Shown here piece by piece: positions 25,606 to 35,920 of a stretch of 64,000 nt of DNA (position 1 is its first letter; each line of letters starts with the position of its first letter). The position numbers and the translations under genes are program-made. Source of the stretch: Paralvinella palmiformis (Eukaryota > Annelida > Polychaeta > Terebellida > Alvinellidae); NCBI GenBank assembly GCA_025642065.1, contig JAODUP010000165.1, forward strand, positions 182,501 through 246,500. The letters are read 5' to 3'. A model generated the notes under the pieces. That model did not search any database. It had not been told where the DNA came from and was given only the letters and a program-made list of their open reading frames with translations.

Positions 25606-25706
25606 GGGCGCCTGCATGGCTCAACTGGTAGCGTGGTTGGCCAAATATCTATAGCACCTGGGTTCAAACCCACACCGGGCTATGTCAGAAGGGTGTTTCA
25701 TCTTTT
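25606..25706 (+). mobile_element. truncated SINE A2 (copy 1)
   Basis: A2 head GGGCGCCTGCATGGCTCAAC, TGGTAGCGTGGTTGGCC, box B GGGTTCAAACCC and GGGCTATGTCAGAAGGGTGT, then it stops at TTTCATCTTTT without the central body or GTGGCCGTAAAAC end. It is preceded by a CA tract. Confidence 0.8.
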
Positions 25707-26133
25707 ATAGGACACACGCATTAGTGACACGTATAATAGTCCTGGTATCCATGTTGTCATGTTCATGACTTACTACTCATGGTTCTCACACGATCTCCGA
25801 TGGTGACATCGAAAGTGAGAGATTTCCAGTCAGCTCTAATTTGCATACAAATAAAATGTCTCCAATCAGAAACGGCTAACAGACTTGGAAGTTGCTACTG
25901 ATTTTAGAGATAATGCTCTATTTAGTAGATCTTGTCAATATGGTCAGCAGCCATCAATTATAAATATAAGTATTTTGACAATAATATCTTTAGATGTTTT
26001 ATAAGGGAAAACATCTTGCTAATGCTATGACAACAGCATGCCTTAACATATACTTAAACTACCCGTATGTATCAATGTTATGATAAAATAATTATTAACC
26101 AAAGAAAATATCTTGTAGGAAACCTGACAATAC

Positions 26134-26173
<40 letters not shown>

Positions 26174-26372
26174 GTGTGATTGGATGCATGTGTGTGTGCG
26201 CGCGCGCGCATTGCGCAATATACCGAGCCTAAAGTTGCTGAATCTTTAATTTTCATTTCGTATTTTCGGCGTCAAACTATTGAAACCGATCTTATGTTGT
26301 CACCATAAGCGTTTTGATAAGGGCACAGTCTACAAGCTTATGTACGTATTCGCGGACCCCATAAACTGAGAA

Positions 26373-26411
<39 letters not shown>

Positions 26412-26414
26412 TCA

Positions 26415-26515
26415 GGGCGCCTGCATGGCTCAACTGGTAGCGTGGTTGGCCAAATATCTATAGCACCTGGGTTCAAACCCACACCGGGCTATGTCAGAAG
26501 GGTGTTTCATCTTTT
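26415..26515 (+). mobile_element. truncated SINE A2 (copy 2)
   Basis: Identical to the copy at 25606-25706 and carried by the tandem duplication, so it is not an independent insertion. Confidence 0.8.
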
Positions 26516-26947
26516 ATAGGACACACGCATTAGTGACACGTATAATAGTCCTGGTATCCATGTTGTCATGTTCATGACTTACTACTCATGGTTCTCACAC
26601 GATCTCCGATGGTGACATCGAAAGTGAGAGATTTCCAGTCAGCTCTAATTTGCATACAAATAAAATGTCTCCAATCAGAAACGGCTAACAGACTTGGAAG
26701 TTGCTACTGATTTTAGAGATAATGCTCTATTTAGTAGATCTTGTCAATATGGTCAGCAGCCATCAATTATAAATATAAGTATTTTGACAATAATATCTTT
26801 AGATGTTTTATAAGGGAAAACATCTTGCTAATGCTATGACAACAGCATGCCTTACATATACTTAAACTACCCGTATGTATCAATGTTATGATAAAATAAT
26901 TATTAACCAAAGAAAATATCTTGTAGGAAACCTGACAATACCATCTT

Positions 26948-26979
<32 letters not shown>

Positions 26980-27006
26980 CGTGTGATTGGATGCATGTGT
27001 GTGTAT

Positions 27007-27127
27007 CTACATCCGAACAACCCGCCGTCAATATTTTAACCAAAAAAAACCCACCGTCTACACATATAATGTTAAAAAGAGCTTTAATAGGTAGGCGGGA
27101 TATTAACCTGGGGACATATAATAACAT

Positions 27128-27215
<88 letters not shown>

Positions 27216-27382
27216 TTGTGATAAGAGAACGGTATGTCTTATGAGATATGGCCAGTATAATGAGACTGGTGTACAGTAATGAGAAATGGGTAGTGTAATG
27301 AGACACTGATACTATAATGAGACAGGAACCCCCCTCTGATGTGACGTAAGCGGGTGGTATTACACACACACGCGCGCGCGCG

Positions 27383-27429
<47 letters not shown>

Positions 27430-27635
27430 TTATGACACACACACTTCAACACACACACACACACACAGTTTGACATCCATGCACGCACGCACGCACCTAC
27501 GCACGCCGTGTCATCATTACGTCGGAGTCAATTGACTAACCGACTAATGACACAAGACACCTAGTACATGAACTATTAACACACCAACATATCATCATAT
27601 AAATAATACTAATATATATATATATATATATATGA
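27007..27635. other. microsatellite-dominated spacer
   Basis: (TA)n then (GA)n at 27131-27213; CA/CG/CA then GA at 27361-27428; CA and ACGC tracts at 27435-27500; (TA)n at 27611-27632 next to the tail of SINE D. A GAGACNNNNNTAATGA-like phrase repeats loosely at 27240-27330. No gene. Confidence 0.7.
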
Positions 27636-27945
27636 CATTTATATAGCGCCCTATTCAGCTAGAAGCTGCTCTAAGGTGCTTTACAATATTAGTATCCCTA
27701 ACTCAGACCTGTTTCCACCCAGCACATATCTCAATTCGCAAGGGAGTATACAACGCATGCTGCCATTATAGGCGTATAGCGTTACTCAAACACATAACCA
27801 TAGCGTCCTGTCAGTTACTCATTTTTAATGGATGAGTGAACCAGTCGCCACGTGACGGCATTGCAGCTCACAGAGCCTCGAACCCGCGACCCTTCGGCTA
27901 TGAGTCTTACGCTCTAACTAACTGCTCTATCACGACTCGATATAC
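27636..27945 (-). mobile_element. SINE family D with Met-tRNA-like head and LINE-like tail
   Basis: Minus strand: TAGAGCAGTTAGTTAGAGCG (A box, about 27911-27930), GACTCATAGCCGAAGG (CAT in the anticodon-loop position, resembling an elongator Met or Ile tRNA) and GGTCGCGGGTTCGAGG (B box, 27877-27893). A body of about 220 bases ends in GTAAAGCACC, GAGCAGCTTCTAGC and TGAATAGGGCGCTATATAAA. This tail matches the LINE end at 5404-5450 (shared GAGC-G--TTCT...GAATA-GGCGCTATA). The head has mutated stems and is not a working tRNA gene. Confidence 0.85.
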
Positions 27946-28060
27946 TGAGATAGATATAAATATAGAAACTAATCTCCCAAAAATTATGACCAAAGATAAT
28001 TAACAATACAAATCAGGAAGTACATCACACACACACACATACACACAGAGAGAGAGAGAC

Positions 28061-28101
<41 letters not shown>

Positions 28102-28189
28102 CGCACACACACACAGACACACGCACAAACACACACACACCTGAACTATTACGTACAAGTAATAAAGGTCAACATGACACCCAGGAGGA
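27946..28189. other. spacer with CA/GA microsatellites
   Basis: Alternating CA and GA tracts at about 28026-28140; nothing else recognised. Confidence 0.7.
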
Positions 28190-28890
28190 GAGGGGGAAGC
28201 ACCCTATAGCGTACCGAGCCCGGGTGGCGCGAAAGCTGTGTTAAGTGATTTGGGTGGCGACGTGGGAGCTGGGTGACTGACATAGATCACCATCGGATCC
28301 GGGTATTTATCGGACAGTTATCAGCCATCGGCCTATAGGTAGCTGTTATAGACACAGCCCCCCCCCCCTCTCCCGGATCACCCGTTTGCGAGACACCGAA
28401 CACTGATAAACCCATTTCTTAGCGTTAATATTTTAGCACCGAATATATATCAACTTCGTCCGGACACCCCACATCCGGTACGGGGAGCGCCCGAGGGGTG
28501 GAATTGGCAGGATGGGGTTGTGTGTGCGTGGGAGCGGATGGTGCAGTTCTGGATCGTGGCCACTCCACAAATGGCCCGTATGGGGCACTAAGCCAAACGC
28601 CAATTCCCACCCATTAGCCAGCATTTACGGTTAGCACCCGGTGCCAAAAATCAACTTGATATATCGCCTGTCATAAGTCCATTGCGGTATTAAGTGGAAC
28701 CAACCCGACGGAGCCCGAGGGAGGGATTGCTCCCCCCCCCAAAAAAAAAAAACCAACCCCTGCGGCTTGGATTAGTTAACAGTCTGTCCAATGACCGACG
28801 TGTTAGACCGCGCCACGACACTTATTATGGCTCACACCCACAGCTAGATATGATGGGTCTGGTGGCGAACAGTACGTGAGAACAAACTTC
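28190..28890. other. G+C-rich single-copy segment, possible regulatory region
   Basis: Relatively CpG-rich. Contains TTAAGTG near 28238 and TTAAGTGG near 28690 (Nkx-type cores), several TTATC/GATAA sites near 28305-28325 and 28405, a C10 run near 28358, and a C9-A12 run (28732-28752). Frames here are short and overlap on both strands. Enhancer function is an inference. Confidence 0.3.
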
Positions 28891-29032
28891 CTGGTGGCAA
28901 TAATTCTATCTCCGCCAGACCCCCCCCCCTTCTCTCTGTGTATGTGTGTGTGTGTGTCTCTCTCTCTCTCCCTCTCTCTCTGTGTTTTTTCTCTCTCTCT
29001 CTGGGTTCTCTCTGTGTGTGTGTGTGTGTGTG

Positions 29033-29063
<31 letters not shown>

Positions 29064-29834
29064 GAGTGTGTGTGTGTCTCTCTCCCCCCCTCTCTCTCTC
29101 TCTCTCTCGGTGTGTGTGTGTGTATGTGTGCAGAAACCTGATAGACTTAAGCGAGGTAGCGAAAATGGCAAAACTTGTTTATTTCGCCGGGTCGGGTCCT
29201 GTCTGAAACAAAGGACGTCCCTACGGAACCCGAGCACCGAAATGGGTCAATTTATCTTAGTAAGCTGACGGCACTTCGATAAAAGTACGTCTGATGTATT
29301 AAGCAAGTAAACATAATATGAAATGATCGCCGTACACAATATGAGTGAGTGAATGAGTGAGTCAGTATATCGCTAGGGTCGGTACTGATAAAACATTTGG
29401 GAAATATCACCTGGGGAGGGGTAATTCACTAGATAAAGATGTCACAAATGATACGAAATCAGAAACACTGTCTTTATAGTAAATAAAACATGTTGTAACT
29501 TAATGGATTAAAATGGTCATCGCTTTTCCTTTTGTTGGGGGTTTAAATTAAAGAATTTGATTTTAAATCCCTAACACACACACACACAAAACAGAGAGAG
29601 AGAGAGAGAGATCATCTTTCATAGAATGTTACATAAATATGGAAGAAGAGCCCAGATCCATACATTAAAAAGACGACTGATATTCCGATGCGATAATCTA
29701 GTCTGTTAACTTCCGGGTGACATAATGGAAATAGTGATCATCCATATAGATAATTGTTGATATAAAACTGGTTAGAGGTGGACAAGGATTATCAGTTGTG
29801 TTATAAGGCATCTTGATGGATGGGTGAAGCGAAT
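28891..29834. other. TG/CT microsatellite block and anonymous DNA
   Basis: Interleaved C, TG and CT tracts run from about 28921 to 29131 and make long false frames (poly-SL/CV and poly-ER/TH). CA and GA tracts occur at 29573-29610. No gene. Confidence 0.7.
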
Positions 29835-30025
29835 CAGTGGGTGAGTGAGTGAATCTGTTAGTCAGTGTTTTATTTACTCTCAGAGTACACCCCCCCCCCC
29901 CAGGGTATACACGGCTGGGGGTTTACTGCGAGAAGAAATGAAATAGTTTAATAAAACAGGCAATGCTAGGATTCGACCCCAGAACCATAACCGTGACGCA
30001 TGGCGCGCCAACAACTGCCCTAAAT
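29835..30025 (-). mobile_element. possible SINE family C copy
   Basis: Minus strand: GGGTCGAATCCTAGC is a fair B box, followed by AGTAAATAAAACACTGACT and a TTCACTCACTCACCCACT tail like other C copies. A G12 run (C12 on plus, 29890-29901) interrupts the body. The A box is weak. Confidence 0.4.
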
Positions 30026-30600
30026 AAATACCCAACACCGACGTATTGCAGCTGCGATTAACCGGACCGCGGCATCGGCTGCCGGCCGCTTAAAGAAACC
30101 GACATAAATCCTGGATACGTTCCGGATCGGATTAACACCGACACACCAGCTAGAGACCGTCGCTAATCTCGGACCAGAGACATGGTATTAGGACGAGCTC
30201 GTAGGACGTACGACGTACTGCGAGTCACGAACGAATCCGTCGTCGTCGCTCCATGAAGAGACATCGGCTAACTCCGGGGTGAGAATGGTCGGTTAACGTC
30301 CTCGGCACTTATCGCTAGACATTATCATCTACGTATCCCGAAGAGAGAGAGAGAGAGAGAGAGATATCAAAATAAAACGGCGCCGACAATTAACGTTGTT
30401 AAAACGGCACTCGACGAAAATGTCAGCAACAACAACAACAACAACAACAACAACTAGACGGATTTATTAACAACCGACTATCGTCATTTCGTCTAGATCA
30501 ACCGACGTTCGAGAAGGACGTGAAGGTTAAGAGAGATTTGTAGGCGAACCTAACGACGAGAAGACGACAACAGTATATACGTCCATACGCGGAACTAAGG
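30026..30600. other. CpG-rich segment
   Basis: CpG-dense with ACG, CGTCGT and CGACG motifs, a GA tract at 30342-30363 and (AAC)n at 30425-30452. No supported frame. Possibly an unmethylated island; this is inferred from base composition only. Confidence 0.3.
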
Positions 30601-30714
30601 TGTCTATTGTACGAGGATGGATTGAATTGTCTTCTAAACCTTTAGTCATTGTACACGATTTGTTTTGACTGCCTATTAATGCTCTTCCTAAATCTGCTTT
30701 CAGAATTCGGGGGA

Positions 30715-30746
<32 letters not shown>

Positions 30747-30752
30747 TGTGTC
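30601..30752. other. spacer with a TG tract
   Basis: A TG tract at about 30714-30751 ends right at the left arm of the foldback element. Confidence 0.7.
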
Positions 30753-30848
30753 AGTAAGATTGTGAAACCAGGGATTTTGCGAAATCCCTAAAATTTCAGG
30801 AAATTCGTGAAATCACTGCCTAGTGATTCCTGGTTTCACAATCTTACT
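30753..30848. mobile_element. compact branched foldback element (MITE-like)
   Basis: The outer arms are 23-bp inverted repeats with one mismatch: 30753-30775 begins AGTAAGATTGTGAAACCAGG and 30826-30848 ends CCTGGTTTCACAATCTTACT. Between and partly overlapping them are two perfect 7-bp hairpins, GGGATTT-TGCG-AAATCCC (30771-30788) and AATCACT-GCCT-AGTGATT (30811-30828), plus a 6-bp ATTTCA/TGAAAT stem (30793-30813) that competes with the second. The 96 bases can fold into a branched, cloverleaf-like shape. There is no coding capacity. A tiny MITE or other foldback is the simplest reading. A microRNA precursor is less likely because of the branching. Confidence 0.7.
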
Positions 30849-31381
30849 TTGAGATATACACACTCAAAGGTTTAAAAATAAATTAATAAAAATAAATTTG
30901 AACCAAACAACATTGTACTCTGATAGAGATTGTCTCAAGATTCAAGTGACATTGTGACCTTCAAAGCCGAAATCATTACTTGTGTCCCGAATGCTATTCG
31001 TTGGTAGATAGTTTTCCATAAACACTACGAGGTGAAAAATAAGTTCAACTCAACATCCCAATAATAGTATAGCCATTTTTTAGACGCATGGCTATAGGAA
31101 GACCAACAATCGCCTATCAACAGAGTAAACGTTTACAAAGTTTTTAAACTCGTCGAATGTGTTCTATATTTTGACCCTGACGTGAACAGCTTGCGTTGTG
31201 AACAAACAAGGACGTCAGATTTCAGATGGTTAACAAAATGGAAGAGAAAGTGATATTTGGAGCACCTGAACATATATCTACTACATATAACAAGACAACT
31301 GATACTCCCAACATTTACTACTACTACTAGTAGTAGTAGTATTACTAATATAAGATATTATTAAGCATCATATGTCTAGGA
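30849..31381. other. anonymous DNA with a perfect 26-bp palindrome
   Basis: AT-rich. At 31316-31341 (TAC)n meets (TAG)n to make a perfect 26-base palindrome. No gene recognised. Confidence 0.6.
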
Positions 31382-31591
31382 TGTCATTCAGATGGAAATG
31401 TTCCTGTTTTACGGCCACTTTTGTGCACAATGTAGGCTAAATGGGCCGATCGACCTCCAAAGGCAACGATGCGAAGTGAAAGGTGAAACACCCATGCGAT
31501 ATAGCCCGGTCGGGGTTTGAACCCAGGTGCTATAGATATGTGGCCAACCGCGCTACCAGTTAGGCCATGCAGGCGTCCTGTCATTCAGATG
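31382..31591 (-). mobile_element. SINE A2 with a perfect 13-bp target-site duplication
   Basis: TGTCATTCAGATG occurs at 31382-31394 and 31579-31591, exactly flanking the element at 31395-31578. Minus strand: GGACGCCTGCATGGCC, TAACTGGTAGCGCGGTTGG, GGGTTCAAACCCCGACC, TTGCCTTTGGAGGTCG and GTGGCCGTAAAACAGGAAC. It is a complete A2 copy with no ATC tail. The duplication shows insertion by target-primed reverse transcription. Confidence 0.93.
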
Positions 31592-32179
31592 AACAAAGAT
31601 AACTTAATACTTGTAATTAAAATGGTACGGAGTACAAAGCTAGCCAATAACAATATATGGTTACCTATTGTTAATAACGATGACAGTATAACTCGCTGTC
31701 AGCCCATCCAAACAGACATTAATGTTAAAATTGAATCCAGGACAGCCTTTTCAATATCAGCCAACGTACGACGCTATACGTAGTCTATTTTACAGTCCCT
31801 CGATCGTCGATTATTTTATCGGCAGAAAAGTGGCCTAGAATGCACCAAATACTGCATTTCCCCCAACTTTTTCATGGTAAAGCTCCTAACTCACACTTCC
31901 AGTGGAGAAGGGCCACTACTGTCTTAGTGTGACTACCACTACCCCACGGCCGGCCCTTAACAAACCCCACCCTCCCCGCATCCCTACATCCACCCAGCAA
32001 CCCCGCAGCAATGGCGTCGCAGTGTTTTACAGGCCATCACAGGTGTGCTGCTGGCTACTTTTTGTAAGGGATCGTCTGCTTTATTCTCTACTGAAAAGGC
32101 CGCAGGGAACTCGTGCATCGGAGATAGCCTACTGAGGAGTTACGGCTTGATATATAAATGTCTCGTAGCCAAGCATCTT
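31592..32179. other. anonymous DNA
   Basis: An 88-codon frame begins in the SINE head and has no domain. 31900-32160 is C-rich and may be the degraded body of the element whose tail follows. Nothing else recognised. Confidence 0.45.
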
Positions 32180-32243
32180 CGCAGGCTGTGCTGAATAAGC
32201 GACAGCCTGGGGATTCTCCCCGAAAAGCAAAGCAAGCAAGCAC
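32180..32243 (+). mobile_element. SINE family B-type 3' tail
   Basis: AGGCTGTGCTGAATAAGCGA then CAGCCTGGGGATTCTCCCCG and (AAGC)n. The 7-bp stem AGGCTGT/ACAGCCT and the ATAAGCG loop are the same as in the SINE at 492-840. No head was found upstream, so this is a truncated SINE or the end of its LINE partner. Confidence 0.7.
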
Positions 32244-33050
32244 TTTCGCGTCAGTGTGTTAAAGGACTCTGAGAAGGTTAACACAGCTATGTCCGGTCCC
32301 TCCCTATCTTTGGCTGGCTGACTGTCAGGAGTACGGACTGTTGCTCACCCGGACAGTTGCTCACCTGGACACTTACTCACCAAGCAAATGAAAAAGTGGA
32401 CACTTACTCACCAGTGAAGTTTTAATGCGAAAAAAATTAAACAAATTAAATGATTTCAAATTCAGAAATATATTTCTTAGTATCCTATTCCCTATATAAT
32501 TATTGGGATGTATATAACCAACTATTAGGGAATTAAAGTTCAGAGATTATTTTATTTGATAAATATAATTATGTGCATTTTATGTGTCCACTTTCTCATT
32601 TACTTGGTCAGCAACTGTCCAGTGAGCAACTGTCCTACCCCCGACTGTCAACATCGTAACCTGTATTATACGCAAAGGTGCACTGCCGTTCCGCAATCAA
32701 ATTGGTAGCTTTAAACAAAGCGGCTTTGAGCACGCAAACAAAACAAGCCCCGAAGCAATTGTCCATCCTTATCACCGCCGCACTAACATAACACATGCTG
32801 CATTTTATTGTCCAGAACCATCGATAACCGGGGACTGACTTAATGATGGCCATTAATGGCATGGAAGTAGAAAGGGACTACGGGACAATATTGTTTTAAA
32901 GAACAAAGCACAGCCAGGTCATGGATCGTTGTTAAATGGGCTTCAAATGATACGATACGAGACTGGTAGTGGTCGTCATAGGAGATTTCCATCAGAAATA
33001 CAGAGCGCTGTAGAAAGACGGCCGCCCATTGAGGCATTATAACACAATGC
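32244..33050. other. anonymous DNA with an inverted short repeat
   Basis: GTTGCTCACC/GGACACTTACTCACC phrases near 32340-32415 recur in reverse near 32585-32635 (GTCCACTTTCTCATTTACTT, GCAACTGTCC). The 190 bases between are AT-rich. This could be a small inverted-repeat element; its edges are not clear. No gene. Confidence 0.45.
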
Positions 33051-33070
33051 TGCACGTGGTGATGATGATG

Positions 33071-33107
<37 letters not shown>

Positions 33108-33287
33108 GTTTTACGGCCACCTTTGTGCACAAGGTAGGCTAAATGGGCCGAGCGACCTCCAAAGGTAATGAAGCGAAGTCAGAGATGAAACACCCTTCAG
33201 ATATGACCACGCCGAGATTCGAACTCAAGTGGTGGTGGGCGATCGCTGATCCAACGCGCTACCAGTTAGACCACAGAGATGCACGTG
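33051..33287 (-). mobile_element. SINE A1 with short target-site duplication
   Basis: TGCACGTG lies at 33051-33058 and 33280-33287 around a complete A1 copy. Minus strand: TGGTCTAACTGGTAGCGCG, GAGTTCGAATCTCGGCG, TTACCTTTGGAGGTCGCTCG and GGCCGTAAAACATCAATC, then a long (ATCA)n and (ATC)n tail (33061-33106). The body is close to other A1 copies, suggesting a fairly young insertion. A 101-codon frame across it is an artefact. Confidence 0.92.
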
Positions 33288-33667
33288 AAGCAATCGTTGT
33301 ACCGGATCTGTACTTTCTGAAGAGTAGCCTCAACCTTGACGGGATGTACGAATGCTCGAGCTTTGAACGGTGTGAATGGGAGGCGTTGCGTAACATCGAA
33401 GAACCGTTCATATATCAGCAGGAGAGAGGAGAAATCGATAATCAATAATTCCATGATCGGGTGGTTCGTATTCAGGTAAACCGTTCAACGATCTGATAAA
33501 TATAGGACACAAAAGACGCCTAACGTAGAGTATGTCAATTCGATACATGTTACGTCTTGGTATGGATGAGCGATGATGATCGTGCCATCCCTCCCCCATG
33601 GGAGTCATCCAAGAAGTGTAAATATACATTCTGAATCTCTGAACCAGTAACCGTTTTATACAGAGTC

Positions 33668-33739
<72 letters not shown>

Positions 33740-34320
33740 AACACACACACCACACACAAATAAAAAAACCACACACAAACACACATATGATCCAGTCAGA
33801 TGTTTGTCTACCATTTCAGACTGAGCCATAGCCCACAGAGCAATACATTACCCGGAATCACGGTAGTCCCCTGTTGACCGCCCAGATGACCCGACCCAAT
33901 AAAACAGGGAACACTTAACTGGCCATCTGTCTATATGATCGGGTACTGTGACTAATAGCACCCCAGCGACAGCGATAGGAGCACCTCCTGTGGACATCAA
34001 CTCCGGTATGGTACCAGCTGCTACAAGCTCCAGAGGTGATAATACTCGCTCACTCGCTGATAGCGCCCAGACGTACATAAAGCAACAGGCTCGTTAATGG
34101 CGGTCTTACAGCCCACACGGTGCTCGGCCATTCCCGAAACTGGACAGCAGTTGACCCCCACAAATGATGGCCCTAAGCTGGCCAAAATGTGAGTCATATT
34201 GAAAGGTGATCCCGCTGGAAAATAGAACAGCCACCCCCATAGAATCTGCTAAATTTAATATTTCGATGCGTGATTAATTTGACGATAGAACAAATTAACC
34301 CATTTATCGGATTTCGAGTA
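33288..34320. other. anonymous DNA with CT/TA microsatellite
   Basis: CT then TA tract at 33668-33735. The stretch 33840-34320 is complex and moderately GC-rich, with a 76-codon minus-strand frame (33848-34078) that has no start context, domain or neighbouring exon. It may be conserved non-coding DNA. No gene called. Confidence 0.45.
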
Positions 34321-34530
34321 CAGAACTATGCTGTACGTCTGGCAACAAGTACATGCACGAGACCGGTTCGTTCCAGCTGCACTGGCTTCCTGTAAGTTTC
34401 AGCTCCCATTTCCCACCCAATCGAACTACCGAGTGGGACAGCACCACTGCGTATCTAAGCGATCTGATTCGTAAGTATATGTCGGCGAGACTGCTGCCAC
34501 CTGGCTCTTGTTACGAGAGACAAATCCCAT
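34321..34530 (+). pseudogene. decayed LINE reverse-transcriptase fragment (L2/CR1-like)
   Basis: One frame from 34321 reads QNYAVRLATST, like the QN-AARL-T segment that precedes the thumb region in L2/CR1 reverse transcriptases. After a frameshift, another frame reads LHWLPV (34377-34394) and, 19 residues on, YLSDLIRKY (34452-34478). LHWLPV followed by YLSDL at this spacing is characteristic of that LINE group. The residues between have diverged. It covers only about 70 codons of a protein that would normally exceed 800, and is inactive. It overlaps no tail, so it is an internal fragment. Confidence 0.7.
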
Positions 34531-35555
34531 CCGGGCACCAGCTTCCAGACTGTGATATAAGCTGCCCGATGATAGTAAATTAGCAACAAGTAAAAATATA
34601 AAGTTCTCAAAACCCACTTGTTTCAATTAGTCTATTTATAGCATCCATAAACCATTCTATCAGTGCATTTATGTTATGGAGAAAGAAACGGCTAATTAAT
34701 ATACACATGTTTATTAAAAACAAATATTGATGCATTTTTGTATAAACTGTGTTCGTGTTGTTTGTGATCCAGAATATATTTTAATTCCGTTTTCCGTGGA
34801 AAGCGCCTAAACTATGATTAATTGATTTATCAAAGTAAATCGATCCGGATATCAAATAAGTCGGCGATTATTTCATGATGGCCAAATCCAGACTACAGTA
34901 ATCTGCCTCAGAGTTCCGGAAATCTGGATGTCGTCATCATTTTGGCAGTTATACTTAACATTAGTAATTACTAGCAAATATACCCACGGAGTAAATCCAA
35001 TCGGATTTGGAGTACTGCACATTCATTGTGCACAAACTTTGACTTTTTGTCAATCACTCAAAACAACTAGCCACGTTTTTATTTGAAAAAGTAATTACGT
35101 CAGATGATCCAATTTCAAAACCTGACGGCAAATTATTGAAATGATAATCAATCTATATGCTGCTTCATTGGTGATTTCGATTTTTTTTATTAAAAAGATT
35201 TTAAGCCAACTCGAGGGTAGATTAATTGCAACTGTGTAACTGCAGAAATTTCCTCTGCTGAATTTTTCATAATTTTAATCCTCACTGAAAATATATATAA
35301 TAATTTAGTTGCCATTGATTTGATGTTGATCGGGTATGTAAACAAACGAAAATAACAAAAAGAAAACAAAGAAACCATTGAAGGCTTTTTAATATTCCTT
35401 TTCACAACAAACTCATCTAGAAACAAAACGTAATATTTACAATTGCTTTATTTCACAAAAAATATAATACACTCTTTCCAATCTAATTTCGCACAAACAT
35501 CGTGTAGAATTCTGTATGTATCCTATCTGTTGTTCAGTATTGTATAGCCACTAGA

Positions 35556-35601
<46 letters not shown>

Positions 35602-35685
35602 TATTTAAAAATTTCAAGAGATAACCAATTTCTTCTACCATCCTGTTCTATAAAGTTAGTCTACTAACACCAAATAGACAAATGC
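34531..35685. other. AT-rich anonymous DNA
   Basis: No gene or recognised repeat apart from (TA)n at about 35559-35600. Frames are short and low in complexity. Confidence 0.6.
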
Positions 35686-35920
35686 CATATGACTCTAGAT
35701 GATTGATGATGATAATTGATGATGATGATGATTGATGTTTTACGTCCACGTTTGTGCACAAGGTATGCTAAGTAGGGTCGAACGACCTCCAAAGGTAATG
35801 AAGCGACGTCAAAGATGAAACACGCTTCAGATATACCCACGCCGAGATTCGAACGCGGGTGGTTGTGATCTGTGGTCCAACACGCAACCGTTAGACCACG
35901 AAGGCGCCCTCATATGACTC
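35686..35920 (-). mobile_element. SINE A1 with 10-bp target-site duplication
   Basis: CATATGACTC occurs at 35686-35695 and 35911-35920 on either side of a full A1 copy with an (ATC)-type tail. Minus strand: GGGCGCCTTCGTGGTCTAAC, GCGTTCGAATCTCGGCG, TTACCTTTGGAGGTCGTTCG and GTAAAACATCAATCATC. Confidence 0.92.

Larger units (their letters stand above)
25410..27006. repeat. near-identical 0.8-kb tandem duplication
   Basis: The block from GCGCAATATACCGAGCC at 25410 recurs at 26213, 803 bp on. The copies run side by side to about 26212 and 27006. I count about five small differences outside the CA and CT microsatellites, for example CTTTC/CTTTA, GGCATAG/GGCACAG, CGCAG/CGCGG and CCTTAACA/CCTTACA. 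Each copy contains the same truncated SINE-A2, a CA tract and a CT tract ending in TGCGTGTGATTGG. The junction is a short alternating CG tract. The duplication is recent, or it could be a haplotype mis-joined in assembly. Confidence 0.93.

Noticed and set aside
27870..27945. Possible Met tRNA gene
   Set aside because: It has a CAT anticodon-like loop, but stems are mutated and it is fused to a SINE body and LINE-like tail.
28921..29131. Overlapping 67-144 codon frames rich in Ser/Leu/Val or Glu/Arg/Thr/His
   Set aside because: They are translations of CT and TG microsatellites.
33143..33448. 101-codon plus-strand frame
   Set aside because: Its first half is the antisense of SINE A1, so it is a repeat artefact.
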